NCBI RefSeq assembly: GCF_002242805.1
Contig: NZ_MCGQ01000010.1
Location: 194,726-258,725, forward strand
DNA from: Streptomyces diastatochromogenes
GTDB lineage: Bacteria; Actinomycetota; Actinomycetes; Streptomycetales; Streptomycetaceae
Direction: 5' to 3'
DNA length: 64,000 bases
A program made the translations under genes and the position numbers. Position 1 is the first letter of the stretch. Every line of letters begins with the position of its first letter. A model generated the notes under the pieces. That model was not told where the DNA came from. It saw only the letters and a list, made by a program, of their open reading frames with translations, and ran no database searches. Shown here in pieces: positions 54,164 through 62,660 of this stretch.

Positions 54164-54211
54164 CATCAAGCACGGCCATCAAGATGTGCAGAGGCGGCTA
54201 CGGTGACTTCC

Positions 54212-55468
54212 ATGCGCGATCACGAACCCGCTCCCGACCGTCCCGGGCGAAGGCTGACCACCAAGGAGACCGCCGAACTGCTCGGCGTGAAGCCCGAGAC
54301 GGTGTACGCCTACGTGAGCCGCGGCCTGCTCAGCAGCAGGCGCGAACCCGGGGGCCGCGCCAGCACCTTCGAGGCGCGGGAGGTCGAGGCCCTCGCCCGG
54401 CGCAACCGGCGGGAGGCCGCGGGGAGTCCGGGCTCCGGCGGGGACCTGTCCGTCCGGACCCGGATCACCTTCATCGACAAGGACCGGTACTACTTCCGTG
54501 GCGTCGACGCCACGGAGCTGGCCGCCCGCCACTCCTACGAGGAGGTCGCGGAGTGGCTGTGGACGGGCCGGATGACCCGGGGCGTGACCTTCACCGCGCC
54601 CGAGGAGACCGTCGAGGTCGCCCGGCACGTCGTGCGGGCGCTGCCGGAGCACACCTCCCCCACCGACCGGCTGCGGGTGGCGGCGATCGCCGCGGCGGCC
54701 GAGGACCCGCTGCGCTTCGACCTGTCCGAGGAGGCCGTGCTGGGCACGGCGCGCACCCTCATCCCCACGCTCGTCGCCGCGCTGCCGCCGGTCCTGTACG
54801 CCCCCGAGGACGACGGCCCGCTGGCCCACCGCCTGTGGGGGCGGCTGACCGGCAGCCCCGCCGACGAGGCGGCACTGCGCGTCCTGGACACCGCCCTCGC
54901 CCTGCTCGTCGACCACGACCTGGCCGCCTCCACGCTCGCCGTCCGGGTCGCCGCCTCGGCCCGCGCCCACGCCTACGCGGCCGTCTCGGCCGGGCTCGGC
55001 GTCCTGGAGGGGCCGCTGCACGGCGCCGCCAGCGGCCTGGCCCACCGGATGCTGCTCGACGTGCTCGACCAGGGCACCGCGGTCCCGGTGATCGCGGACG
55101 AGCTGCGCGCGGGGCGCCGTATCCCCGGACTCGGTCACCGGCTCTACCCCGGCGAAGACCCGCGCGCGCGGGCGCTGTTCGGCCTCCTGGAGCAGCTCCC
55201 GCGAGCGGAACCCGCCCTGCTCGCGGCCCGCGACATCGTCGCCACGACCGCCCGCCACACTCCGCTGCACGCCAACGTCGACCTGGCCCTGGCCGTGTTC
55301 ACCGTCTCCTGCGGCATGCCCGCCACGGCCGGCGAGACCATCTTCGCCGTCGCCCGGACGGCGGGCTGGATCGCCCATGCCCTCGAGGAGTACGGCGAGC
55401 GCCCGCTGCGCATGCGCCCCAGCGGTCACTACGTCGGTCCGCGCCCTCCGCAGCCCCTCCCGGAGTAG
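54212..55468 (+). CDS. Citrate synthase with N-terminal MerR-like HTH domain
   Basis: The 418-residue protein starts with a DNA-binding domain (about 14-66, LTTKETAELLGVKPETVYAY) followed by a citrate synthase domain. Catalytic residues are present: His235 (VDHDLAAS), His309 (GLGHRLYPGEDPR) and Asp357 (HANVDLA). It may be an enzyme, a regulator that senses substrate, or both. The ATG at 54212 has GGTGA five bases upstream; a GTG at 54203 is also possible. It is divergent from the paralogue that lacks the HTH. Confidence 0.85.
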   Translation: MRDHEPAPDRPGRRLTTKETAELLGVKPETVYAYVSRGLLSSRREPGGRASTFEAREVEALARRNRREAAGSPGSGGDLSVRTRITFIDKDRYYFRGVDATELAARHSYEEVAEWLWTGRMTRGVTFTAPEETVEVARHVVRALPEHTSPTDRLRVAAIAAAAEDPLRFDLSEEAVLGTARTLIPTLVAALPPVLYAPEDDGPLAHRLWGRLTGSPADEAALRVLDTALALLVDHDLAASTLAVRVAASARAHAYAAVSAGLGVLEGPLHGAASGLAHRMLLDVLDQGTAVPVIADELRAGRRIPGLGHRLYPGEDPRARALFGLLEQLPRAEPALLAARDIVATTARHTPLHANVDLALAVFTVSCGMPATAGETIFAVARTAGWIAHALEEYGERPLRMRPSGHYVGPRPPQPLPE

Positions 55469-55504
55469 GGCAACGGCCACGGCCGGAAGTCGCCCCGGGG
55501 GAAG

Positions 55505-55523
55505 TCAGGTTAGGCTCACCTCT
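55505..55523 (+). promoter_or_regulatory. DmdR1/IdeR iron box overlapping the promoter
   Basis: TCAGGTTAGGCTCACCTCT closely matches the iron-box consensus TTAGGTTAGGCTCACCTAA. It covers the TAGGCT -10 box of the next gene and ends at its GTG. Iron-loaded regulator bound here would block transcription. Confidence 0.8.
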
Positions 55524-56465
55524 GTGAGTAGGTGTGCGACCGTCTCCCGGAGCCTCGACGAGCCCGTTGCCGGCACGGCTGCCACGGCGACGACGTGGCT
55601 ACTGCTGGAACAGCCCGGCCCGTGGGGTGTCAAAGCGCTCACTTCGAGCCACCTCGACCCCGCGCTGGGCCGCGCCCTGGAGGCCGCCGCCGAGGGAACC
55701 GGCGTCCGCGTCGCGCTCATCCGGCGCCCCGGCCGCCACGCGGACCCCGGCACGCAGGCGCTCCGGCAGGTGTACGTGGCCCACACCGTCCCCGGGAACG
55801 TCTGGCTGCACAGCGCCACCACCCGCGATCCGTACCGGCTGCTCGGCCTCGACTTCGCCGCTCTGGGCGCGGGCGACCCCCGTTCCTTCGGCGCGGCGCT
55901 GGGCGGCCGGCCGCACACGGGCGACCCGCTCGCGCTCGTGTGCACCAACGGCAAGCGCGACCGCTGCTGCGCCCTCCTGGGCCGTCCCCTCGCCGCCGAG
56001 CTGGCCTCTTCCGGTGTGCGGGGCGTCTGGGAGGTCACCCATCTGGGTGGTCATCGCTTCTCGCCCACGGTGCTCGTCCTGCCGTACGGCTACGCGTACG
56101 GCCGCGCGGAGGCGCACACCATCAAGGAGGCCCTGCACGGGGTCCAGGAGGGGCGCGTGGTGGTCGAGGGATGCCGCGGGTGCTCCGCCTGGGACCGGCC
56201 CGGGCAGGCGGCCGAGCTGGCCGTGCGCTCCGCGGCGGGCGAGTACGCGGCCGGCACGCTGAGCGTCGTACGGACCGAGGGCAGGGCACCGCGCTGGGAG
56301 GTCATGGTCGCCCACACCGACGGCCGCCACTGGCTCGTCACGGTGGCCCAGGGAGCGTCCCTGCCACCGCGCCCGGAGAGCTGCGACGCGGCGGTGCTCG
56401 GGGCGCCGGCGCGGATGGACATGGTGGCCGTACGCGAGTTGCGGACGACGGCGCTGGCGAGCTGA
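55524..56465 (+). CDS. Sucrase/ferredoxin-like iron-sulfur protein
   Basis: The 313-residue protein belongs to the Suc_Fer-like family. Conserved cysteines appear in CTNGKRDRCCALLG and GCRGCSAWDRP and may hold a 2Fe-2S cluster; THLGGHRFSPTVLVLPYG is the family core. GTG 55524 lies 7 bases after TAGGCT, so the mRNA is probably leaderless and under an iron box. A role in iron acquisition or release is likely from the control, and the reaction is unknown. Confidence 0.82.
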   Translation: MSRCATVSRSLDEPVAGTAATATTWLLLEQPGPWGVKALTSSHLDPALGRALEAAAEGTGVRVALIRRPGRHADPGTQALRQVYVAHTVPGNVWLHSATTRDPYRLLGLDFAALGAGDPRSFGAALGGRPHTGDPLALVCTNGKRDRCCALLGRPLAAELASSGVRGVWEVTHLGGHRFSPTVLVLPYGYAYGRAEAHTIKEALHGVQEGRVVVEGCRGCSAWDRPGQAAELAVRSAAGEYAAGTLSVVRTEGRAPRWEVMVAHTDGRHWLVTVAQGASLPPRPESCDAAVLGAPARMDMVAVRELRTTALAS

Positions 56466-56562
56466 TCAGGGCCACCCCCGACCCACTTCTTCAAGAAATG
56501 GTCAAGAGATCCACGCCACAACCCCTACGGCGACCACCGTCCCCCCACGTACCGTCGTGGGT

Positions 56563-58242
56563 ATGAGCCCCACTCCCCCCGCACGCCGCCTGCGCCTCGG
56601 TCTGCCGCGGCGGGTCTTCTCGCAGGTGCTGCTGATGCAGGTGGCGATCGCCGCGGGAGTGGCGGTGCTCGCGACCGGGCTCTTCCTGGCCCCGCTGAGC
56701 AAACAGCTGGACCAGGAGGCGATGCGCCGCGCCCTGGCCATCGCCCAGACCACGGCGCAGGACCCGCAGATCGCCGAGGGCGTCCAGCACACCCCGCCGA
56801 CCAGGAACGGCCCGGTGCAGGAGGAGGCCGAGCGGATCCGGAAGGCCACACACGCCGAGTACATCGTGGTGCTGGACCGGCACTGGATCCGCTGGTCGCA
56901 CCCCACGCCCAGCGAGATCGGCCGCCCGGTCTCCACCGACCCCCGCGACGCCCTGGCCGGCAAGCAGGTCATGGAGATCGACAAGGGCACCCTGGGCCGC
57001 TCCGCGCGCGGCAAGGTGCCCCTGTACGACGCCGACCACCGGATCATCGGGGCGGTCTCGGTCGGCATCGCGTACGACAGCGTGCGCGCCCGGCTGATCA
57101 GCGCGATCCCGGGGCTGTTCGCCTACGCCGGCGGTGCTCTCGCGGTGGGCGCGCTGGCCGCCTGGCTGATCTCCCGGCGGGTGCAGCGGCAGACCCGGGA
57201 CCTGGCCTTCTCCGACATCTCGGCGCTGCTCGCCGAGCGCGAGGCGATGCTGCACGGCATCCGGGAGGGCGTGGTCGCCCTCGGCCGCGGCGGTCGCATC
57301 CGGCTGCTCAACGACGAGGCACGGCGGCTGCTGGGCATCGGCGACGAGGCCGTCGGCAAGTCCCTGGACGAGGCGCTGGGCGAGGGTCGTACGGCGGACG
57401 TCCTGGCCGGGCGGGTGACCGGCACCGACCTGCTGACCGTGCGCGGCCAGCGTGTCCTGGTCGCCAACCGCATGCCCACGGACGACGGCGGCGCCGTGGC
57501 CACCCTGCGCGACCGCACCGAGCTGGAGCAGCTGGGCCGCGAACTCGACTCCACGCGCGGCCTGATCGACGCCCTGCGCGCCCAGGACCACGAGCACGCC
57601 AACCGCATGCACACCCTGCTCGGCCTGCTGGAGCTGGAGATGTACGACGACGCCGTGGAGTTCGTCGGCGAGGTCGTCGGGGACCACCGGGTCACCGCCG
57701 AGCAGGTCACCGAGAAGATCCAGGACCCGCTGCTCGCCGCCCTGCTGGTCGGCAAGGCGACCGTGGCGGCCGAACGAGGCGTCGCCCTGTGGGTGTCGGA
57801 ACGCACCCGGCTCCCGGACCGGCTGATCGACCCCCGGGGTCTGGTCACCGTCGTGGGCAACCTCGTGGACAACGCACTCGACGCGGTCGCGGGCACCCCG
57901 CACGCGCGCGTGGAGGTCGAGTTGCGCGCCGAGAGACGTACGGTCGTCCTTCGCGTACGCGACACCGGGCCCGGCATCCCGGAGGGCCAGCGGGAGTTGG
58001 TCTTCACGGACGGGTGGTCCACCAAGAAGCCGCCCGCGCACGGCAAGCGGGGCCTCGGGCTTTCGCTGGTGCACCGGCTCGCCGAACGGCAGGGCGGGAG
58101 CGCGACGGTGGGCGCGGCGGACGGCGGGGGCGCCGAGTTCACCGTCGTCCTGCCCGAGGCGCTGACCGAGCCGGAGCTGGAGCCGGCGGTGCTCGCGGAG
58201 TCCCTTCGGACCGCCGCTGTCGTCGAGGAGGAGGCGCGATGA
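56563..58242 (+). CDS. CitA/DcuS-type sensor histidine kinase
   Basis: The 559-residue kinase has two membrane helices (about 22-46 and 184-204) flanking an extracytoplasmic PAS-like sensor domain. A cytosolic PAS domain (about 225-320) follows, then a histidine box DHEHANRMHT with His343, and the N box NLVDNALDAV. The family senses C4-dicarboxylates, citrate or similar. TACCGT lies 7 bases before ATG 56563 and no ribosome site is visible, so it may be leaderless. It overlaps the next gene by 4 bases. Confidence 0.9.
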   Translation: MSPTPPARRLRLGLPRRVFSQVLLMQVAIAAGVAVLATGLFLAPLSKQLDQEAMRRALAIAQTTAQDPQIAEGVQHTPPTRNGPVQEEAERIRKATHAEYIVVLDRHWIRWSHPTPSEIGRPVSTDPRDALAGKQVMEIDKGTLGRSARGKVPLYDADHRIIGAVSVGIAYDSVRARLISAIPGLFAYAGGALAVGALAAWLISRRVQRQTRDLAFSDISALLAEREAMLHGIREGVVALGRGGRIRLLNDEARRLLGIGDEAVGKSLDEALGEGRTADVLAGRVTGTDLLTVRGQRVLVANRMPTDDGGAVATLRDRTELEQLGRELDSTRGLIDALRAQDHEHANRMHTLLGLLELEMYDDAVEFVGEVVGDHRVTAEQVTEKIQDPLLAALLVGKATVAAERGVALWVSERTRLPDRLIDPRGLVTVVGNLVDNALDAVAGTPHARVEVELRAERRTVVLRVRDTGPGIPEGQRELVFTDGWSTKKPPAHGKRGLGLSLVHRLAERQGGSATVGAADGGGAEFTVVLPEALTEPELEPAVLAESLRTAAVVEEEAR

Positions 58243-58919
58243 TCGAGGTCCTGGTCGTGGACGACGACGTGCGGGTCGCCCGGGTCAACGCCGCCTACGT
58301 CGAGAAGGTGCCCGGCTTCCATGTGGCCGGCGAGGCGCACAACGCGGCCGAGGCGCTGAGCCAGTTGGAGGCGCTGCCGCGGCTCGACCTGGTCCTCATG
58401 GACCACTACCTGCCCGACGACACCGGGCTCGCGGTCGTCCAGGAGATGCGCCGGCGCGGCCACCAGACCGACGTGATCATGGTGACGGCCGCGCGGGACG
58501 TGTCGACCGTCCAGGCGGCCATGCGGCACGGCGCCCTGCAGTACCTGGTGAAGCCGTTCGCCTTCGCCGGGCTGCGGGCGAAGCTGGAGGCGTACGCCCA
58601 GCTGCGCCGCACGCTGGACGGCGGCGGCGAGGCCGAACAGGCCGAGGTGGACCGCATCTTCGGCGCCCTGTCGGCGCCGTCGGAGCCGGAGCTGCCCAAG
58701 GGGCACTCCCCCACCACGGCCGAGCTGGTGCGCCAGTCCCTGATGAGCGCCGAGGGGCCGCTGTCCGCCCAGGAGATCGCCGAGCGGACCGGGGTGAGCC
58801 GCCAGACCGCCCAGCGCTACCTCAAGCTCCTGGAGCGCACCGGACGGGCCCGGCTGACCCTCAAATACGGCGACGCGGGCCGCCCGGAACACCGTTACGT
58901 GTGGGCGACCCGCGCCTGA
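58239..58919 (+). CDS. CitB/DcuR-type response regulator (cognate)
   Basis: The 226-residue protein has a receiver domain with VVDDD, Asp55 (LVLMDHYLPD) and VKPFAF, and a C-terminal HTH with GVSRQTAQRYLKLLERTG. ATG overlaps the kinase stop (ATGA). It likely controls uptake genes for the sensed acid; the ABC operon that follows on the opposite strand is a candidate target. It is closely similar to the regulator at 61919. Confidence 0.92.
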   Translation: MIEVLVVDDDVRVARVNAAYVEKVPGFHVAGEAHNAAEALSQLEALPRLDLVLMDHYLPDDTGLAVVQEMRRRGHQTDVIMVTAARDVSTVQAAMRHGALQYLVKPFAFAGLRAKLEAYAQLRRTLDGGGEAEQAEVDRIFGALSAPSEPELPKGHSPTTAELVRQSLMSAEGPLSAQEIAERTGVSRQTAQRYLKLLERTGRARLTLKYGDAGRPEHRYVWATRA

Positions 58920-58937
58920 GCGGGCTTCAGCGAGCGG

Positions 58938-59990
58938 TCACTTGGCGGCCTTCTCGACGAACTCGGTCGTGAACGTCTTGCTCAGGTCCACCTTGGCGTT
59001 CTTGATGGTGGGGTTGAACGACTTGAGGACCTTCTCGACGGTCTCGGGGCCGTTCGCGGGCATCACGCCGTCCTTGGTGAACATCGGCAGCGTGCTCTTG
59101 ATCGCCTGGGCGTAGAGCGCCTTGTCGCCCTGGGAGTAGTCGGCGGGCATCTTGGCCGCGATCTCGTCCGCGCTGTGGGTGGACATCCACTTGAGTGTCT
59201 TGACGAATGCATTGGCCAACTTCTGGACGGTGTCCTTGTGACTGTTGACCCAGTCCGTCTGCATGTACAGGCTTGACGAGGGGTACGGCCCGCCCAGCGC
59301 CGCCTGCGAGCCCTCGGGGGTGCGCATGTCGATGAGGACCTTGCCGGCCTTCTTGTCCAGGATCGTGGCGACGGTCGGGTCGGTCGTCATGCCGCCGTCG
59401 ATCGCGCCCTGCTGGAGTGCGGAGATGAAGGTCGGTCCGGCGCCGACGGCGACCGGCGTGAACTCGCTGACCTTCACGCCGTTCTTGACGGCGAGGTACT
59501 TGGTGAGGAAGTCGGTCGAGGAGCCGAGACCGGTGACGCCGAGCTTCTTCCCCTTGAAGTCCTTGGGCGAAGCGATGTCGCCCGCCGCCTTGTCGGAGAC
59601 GACCTCCACCTCGCCCGGCGCGTGCGAGAACTGCACCACGGACTCCACCGACTTGCCCTTCACCTGGAGGTCGAGGGTGTGGTCGTAGAAGCCGACCGCT
59701 CCCTGCACCTGGCCGGAGACGAGCGCGGTCTCGGCCTGGACGCCGGCGGGCTCGCTCAGCAGCTCCACGTCGAGGCCCTCGGCGTCGAAGTAGCCGAGCC
59801 GCTGGGTGAGCATCGCGGGCAGGTAGATGACCTTGTCCAGGCCGCCGACCATGATCTTGACCTTGGTGCCCTTACCGTCGCCCTTGCTGCCGGCGGCGGT
59901 GCTGGCCGCGTCGTTGGCACAGGCGGTGAGCGAGGAGAGGGCGAGCAGGCCGGCGGCGGCCAGGGTGGTGTATCTGGCGGACTTGCGCAT
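58938..59990 (-). CDS. ABC transporter substrate-binding lipoprotein (NitT/TauT type)
   Basis: The 350-residue lipoprotein has a signal with lipobox LSSLTAC (Cys at about 24) and a type 2 periplasmic-binding fold with MVGGLDKVIYLPAML and GLGSSTDFLTKYLAV. Relatives bind sulfonates, nitrate, thiamine precursors or aromatics. It is the last gene of a three-gene operon with permease and ATPase upstream and is convergent with the response regulator. Confidence 0.9.
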   Translation of the reverse strand: MRKSARYTTLAAAGLLALSSLTACANDAASTAAGSKGDGKGTKVKIMVGGLDKVIYLPAMLTQRLGYFDAEGLDVELLSEPAGVQAETALVSGQVQGAVGFYDHTLDLQVKGKSVESVVQFSHAPGEVEVVSDKAAGDIASPKDFKGKKLGVTGLGSSTDFLTKYLAVKNGVKVSEFTPVAVGAGPTFISALQQGAIDGGMTTDPTVATILDKKAGKVLIDMRTPEGSQAALGGPYPSSSLYMQTDWVNSHKDTVQKLANAFVKTLKWMSTHSADEIAAKMPADYSQGDKALYAQAIKSTLPMFTKDGVMPANGPETVEKVLKSFNPTIKNAKVDLSKTFTTEFVEKAAK

Positions 59991-60075
59991 GGCGGTTCAC
60001 GTCCTTGTGAGAGGGCGGTGCGGGGAAAGGGGGGTGGCTCGGAGAAGTGTTCGAAGGGGGGTGGCTCGGGGGCGT

Positions 60076-60954
60076 TCAGCTGTCGGAGCCGGCCGGCTTC
60101 CAGCGGAAGATGCGGCGCTCGGCAAAGGTGAGCAACCCCTCGGCGACGAGCGCGACGACGGCGAGGATGACCATCGAGGCGTACACACCGGCCGCGTTGA
60201 AGGTGCCCTGCGACTGCGCGACGAGCAGGCCGATGCCCTCGGTCGCTCCGATGTACTCGCCGACGATGGCGCCGATGAGGGCGAAGCCGAAGCTGACGTG
60301 GAGGCTGGTGAAGATCCACGAGGTGGCCGACGGGATGACGACCTGGAGCGTCACCCTGCGGTCGCTCGCGCCGAGGATCCGGGCGTTGGAGACCAGGTTG
60401 CGGTCGACTTCGCGGGCGCCCTGGAAGGCGTTGAAGAACACCGGGAAGAACACCAGCACGACGGCCGACGCGACCTTGGAAGCAGGGCCGAGTCCGAACC
60501 AGATCACGAAGATCGGGGCAAGGACGATCCTGGGTATCGAGTTGAGCACCTTGATGTATGGACCAAGGACGTCGGCGAGGAAGGTGATCCGCCCGAGGGC
60601 GATACCGAACACGACACCGGCGACCACACCGAGCACCCAGCCGAGCAGTGCCTCGTAGAGCGTGGCCCAGATCTGCTCACCGAGGGAGCCCTGGGCGGTC
60701 CCGTGCATCACCCAGGTCCAGATCTGGTCCCAGATCTTCGAGGGCATCGAGAAGTTGAACGGATCGATGGCCTTGGCCCGGGAGAGCACCTCCCACAGGC
60801 CGAGGACGGCGACCAGGAGCAATACGCGGGCGCCCATGACGACGATCTTGCGTCTGCGGGCGGCACGCGCGCGTGACTGCGCGCGGTCCGTCTTGTTGCC
60901 GGGCTCGGTCATGGTGAGCGCGACCTGGGCCTCGGGCATGACGTCAGGCGACAT
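60076..60954 (-). CDS. ABC transporter permease (NitT/TauT type)
   Basis: The 292-residue protein has six membrane helices and the EAA loop NARILGASDRRVTLQVVIPS of this permease class. ATG 60954 has GAGAGGGG eight bases upstream and overlaps the ATPase gene by 11 bases. It forms the membrane pore for the lipoprotein and ATPase encoded around it. Confidence 0.9.
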   Translation of the reverse strand: MSPDVMPEAQVALTMTEPGNKTDRAQSRARAARRRKIVVMGARVLLLVAVLGLWEVLSRAKAIDPFNFSMPSKIWDQIWTWVMHGTAQGSLGEQIWATLYEALLGWVLGVVAGVVFGIALGRITFLADVLGPYIKVLNSIPRIVLAPIFVIWFGLGPASKVASAVVLVFFPVFFNAFQGAREVDRNLVSNARILGASDRRVTLQVVIPSATSWIFTSLHVSFGFALIGAIVGEYIGATEGIGLLVAQSQGTFNAAGVYASMVILAVVALVAEGLLTFAERRIFRWKPAGSDS

Positions 60955-61759
60955 GGGCGGCACCCCTCTCGCGGGTGATGCGGACCTCTTCGCCGAGGGA
61001 CTCCCAGATCTCGCGGTAGATCTCGATGAACCGCGGCTCCAGGCGCACCTTCTCGACCTTGCGCGGCCGGGGCAGGTCGATGTCGAAGACCTGCTTCACG
61101 GTCGCGGGCCCGGCGGTCATCACGACGACCTTGTCGGCCAGCGCGATGGACTCCTCCAGGTCGTGGGTGACGAAGACGACGGAGGCGCCGGTGCCCTCCC
61201 ACAGCTCCAGCAGCTCGTCCGACATCAGCGCGCGGGTCTGCACGTCGAGCGCCGAGAACGGCTCGTCCATGAGCAGGATCTCGGGGTCGTTGACGAAGGT
61301 GGCGGCGAGGGCGACGCGCTTGCGCTGGCCACCGGAGAGCTGGTGCGGATAGCGGTCCTCGAAGGCGGCGAGCCCGACGCGGGCCAGCCACTCGCGGGCC
61401 TTCTGCTTGGCCTCCGCCTTGGGCACGCCCCGGAAGCGGGGGCCGGCCATGACGTTGGACAGGACCGTCCGCCAGGGGAAGGTGGCGTCCTGCTGGAAGA
61501 CGAAGCCGACCTTGTCGCCGACGCCGTCGACCGGCTCCCCGGCCACCAGCACCTCGCCCTCGGTGGGCTCCTCCAGGCCGCTGACCAGCGTCAGCGTGGT
61601 GGACTTGCCGCAACCGGTCGGACCGACGACGGCCACGAACTCACCGCGCCCGACGGTGAGGTCCAGATCCCGGACAGCGGTGTGCAGACCCCCCGACGGG
61701 GTCCTGAAGGTCTTGCTCGCGCCCCGTAGCTCGATGGCGGGGCTGGTGTCTGCGCTCAT
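60944..61759 (-). CDS. ABC transporter ATPase (NitT/TauT type)
   Basis: The 271-residue ATPase has Walker A GPTGCGKST, Q loop FVFQQDATFPW, signature LSGGQRKR, Walker B ILLMDEPFSALD and the H loop FVTHD. It is the first gene of the operon. Its promoter region contains three TTGTGAGCACAA-like sites and is shared with the divergent response regulator. ATG 61759 begins MSADTSPAIELRGASKTF. Confidence 0.93.
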   Translation of the reverse strand: MSADTSPAIELRGASKTFRTPSGGLHTAVRDLDLTVGRGEFVAVVGPTGCGKSTTLTLVSGLEEPTEGEVLVAGEPVDGVGDKVGFVFQQDATFPWRTVLSNVMAGPRFRGVPKAEAKQKAREWLARVGLAAFEDRYPHQLSGGQRKRVALAATFVNDPEILLMDEPFSALDVQTRALMSDELLELWEGTGASVVFVTHDLEESIALADKVVVMTAGPATVKQVFDIDLPRPRKVEKVRLEPRFIEIYREIWESLGEEVRITRERGAAHVA

Positions 61760-61799
61760 GGGCCGGGACGGTAGGTGTGGCCCCGGCCACAGCTGCAGT

Positions 61800-61852
61800 C
61801 TTGTGAGCACAAGCCGTTCTTTTGCTCGCAAGAGCCTGTTGTGCTCATTTTG
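61800..61852. promoter_or_regulatory. Three operator-like sites between ABC operon and regulator
   Basis: CTTGTGAGCACAAG (61800-61813), TTTTGCTCGCAAGAG (61820-61834) and TTGTGCTCATTTTG (61839-61852) share a TTGNGCTCNCAA-like core. They are spaced about two helical turns apart in the divergent promoter, as expected for cooperative binding by a response regulator. Confidence 0.55.
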
Positions 61853-61918
61853 CGCGCGCTACAACTGCGGAGCACGTAACACGGGCTTAACGCTCGCCGG
61901 CCTTGAAGGAGAGGCCTG

Positions 61919-62611
61919 ATGATTGACGTCCTGGTGGTGGACGACGACTTCCGCGTCGCTGAGATAAACGCCAAGTACGTGGGAAAGGTTCCCGGCTTCC
62001 GGGTGACCGCCCGCGCGCACAGTGCCGCCCAGGCTCTGGCCGCCGTCGAGCGCGGTCCCATCGACCTGGTCCTGCTCGACCACTATCTGCCGGACCAGAC
62101 CGGCCTCGAACTCGTCCACCGCATGCGGGAGCAGGGCCATGGCAGCGACGTCATCATGATCACGGCGGCCAGCGATGTGACGACCGTGCAGCAGGCGATG
62201 CGTCTGGGCGCCCTGCACTATCTGGTCAAACCCTTCACCTTCGCCGCCCTGCGCACCCGCCTGGACTCCTACGCGGCCCTGCGCCGCACCGTCGACCGGG
62301 TGGGCGGCCGGGGTCTGACGGGCCAGGAGCAGGTCGACCGGATCTTCGGCGCCCTGCGTACGTCCCCCGCGCCGTCCGCACCGGGCCTGCCCAGCGGTCA
62401 CTCGGAACCCACGACCGACCTCATCTGTGGCGTCCTGCACCGAGCGGACCAGCCGCTGTCGGCCCACGAGGTCGCCGCCAGAACCGGCCTGAGCCGCTCC
62501 ACGGCCCAGCGCTACCTCCGCCACCTGGAACAGGCGGGCCGCCTCCGCCTCTCCCTGAAGTACGGCGACACCGGCCGACCGGAACACCGGTACGCGTGGG
62601 TGGCGCCGTAG
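61919..62611 (+). CDS. CitB/DcuR-type response regulator (second copy)
   Basis: The 230-residue regulator is closely similar to the one at 58239, with VVDDDFRVAE, Asp54 (LVLLDHYLPD) and a C-terminal HTH with RTGLSRSTAQRYLRHL. GAAGGAGAGG precedes ATG 61919. No kinase gene accompanies it; the nearest is the one at 56563. It is divergent from the ABC operon, whose promoter it probably reads. Confidence 0.9.
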   Translation: MIDVLVVDDDFRVAEINAKYVGKVPGFRVTARAHSAAQALAAVERGPIDLVLLDHYLPDQTGLELVHRMREQGHGSDVIMITAASDVTTVQQAMRLGALHYLVKPFTFAALRTRLDSYAALRRTVDRVGGRGLTGQEQVDRIFGALRTSPAPSAPGLPSGHSEPTTDLICGVLHRADQPLSAHEVAARTGLSRSTAQRYLRHLEQAGRLRLSLKYGDTGRPEHRYAWVAP

Positions 62612-62660
62612 CGCGGCCGGATGGCCGTCTGCCGGGACACGACCGTGCGGAAGCTCCCGG

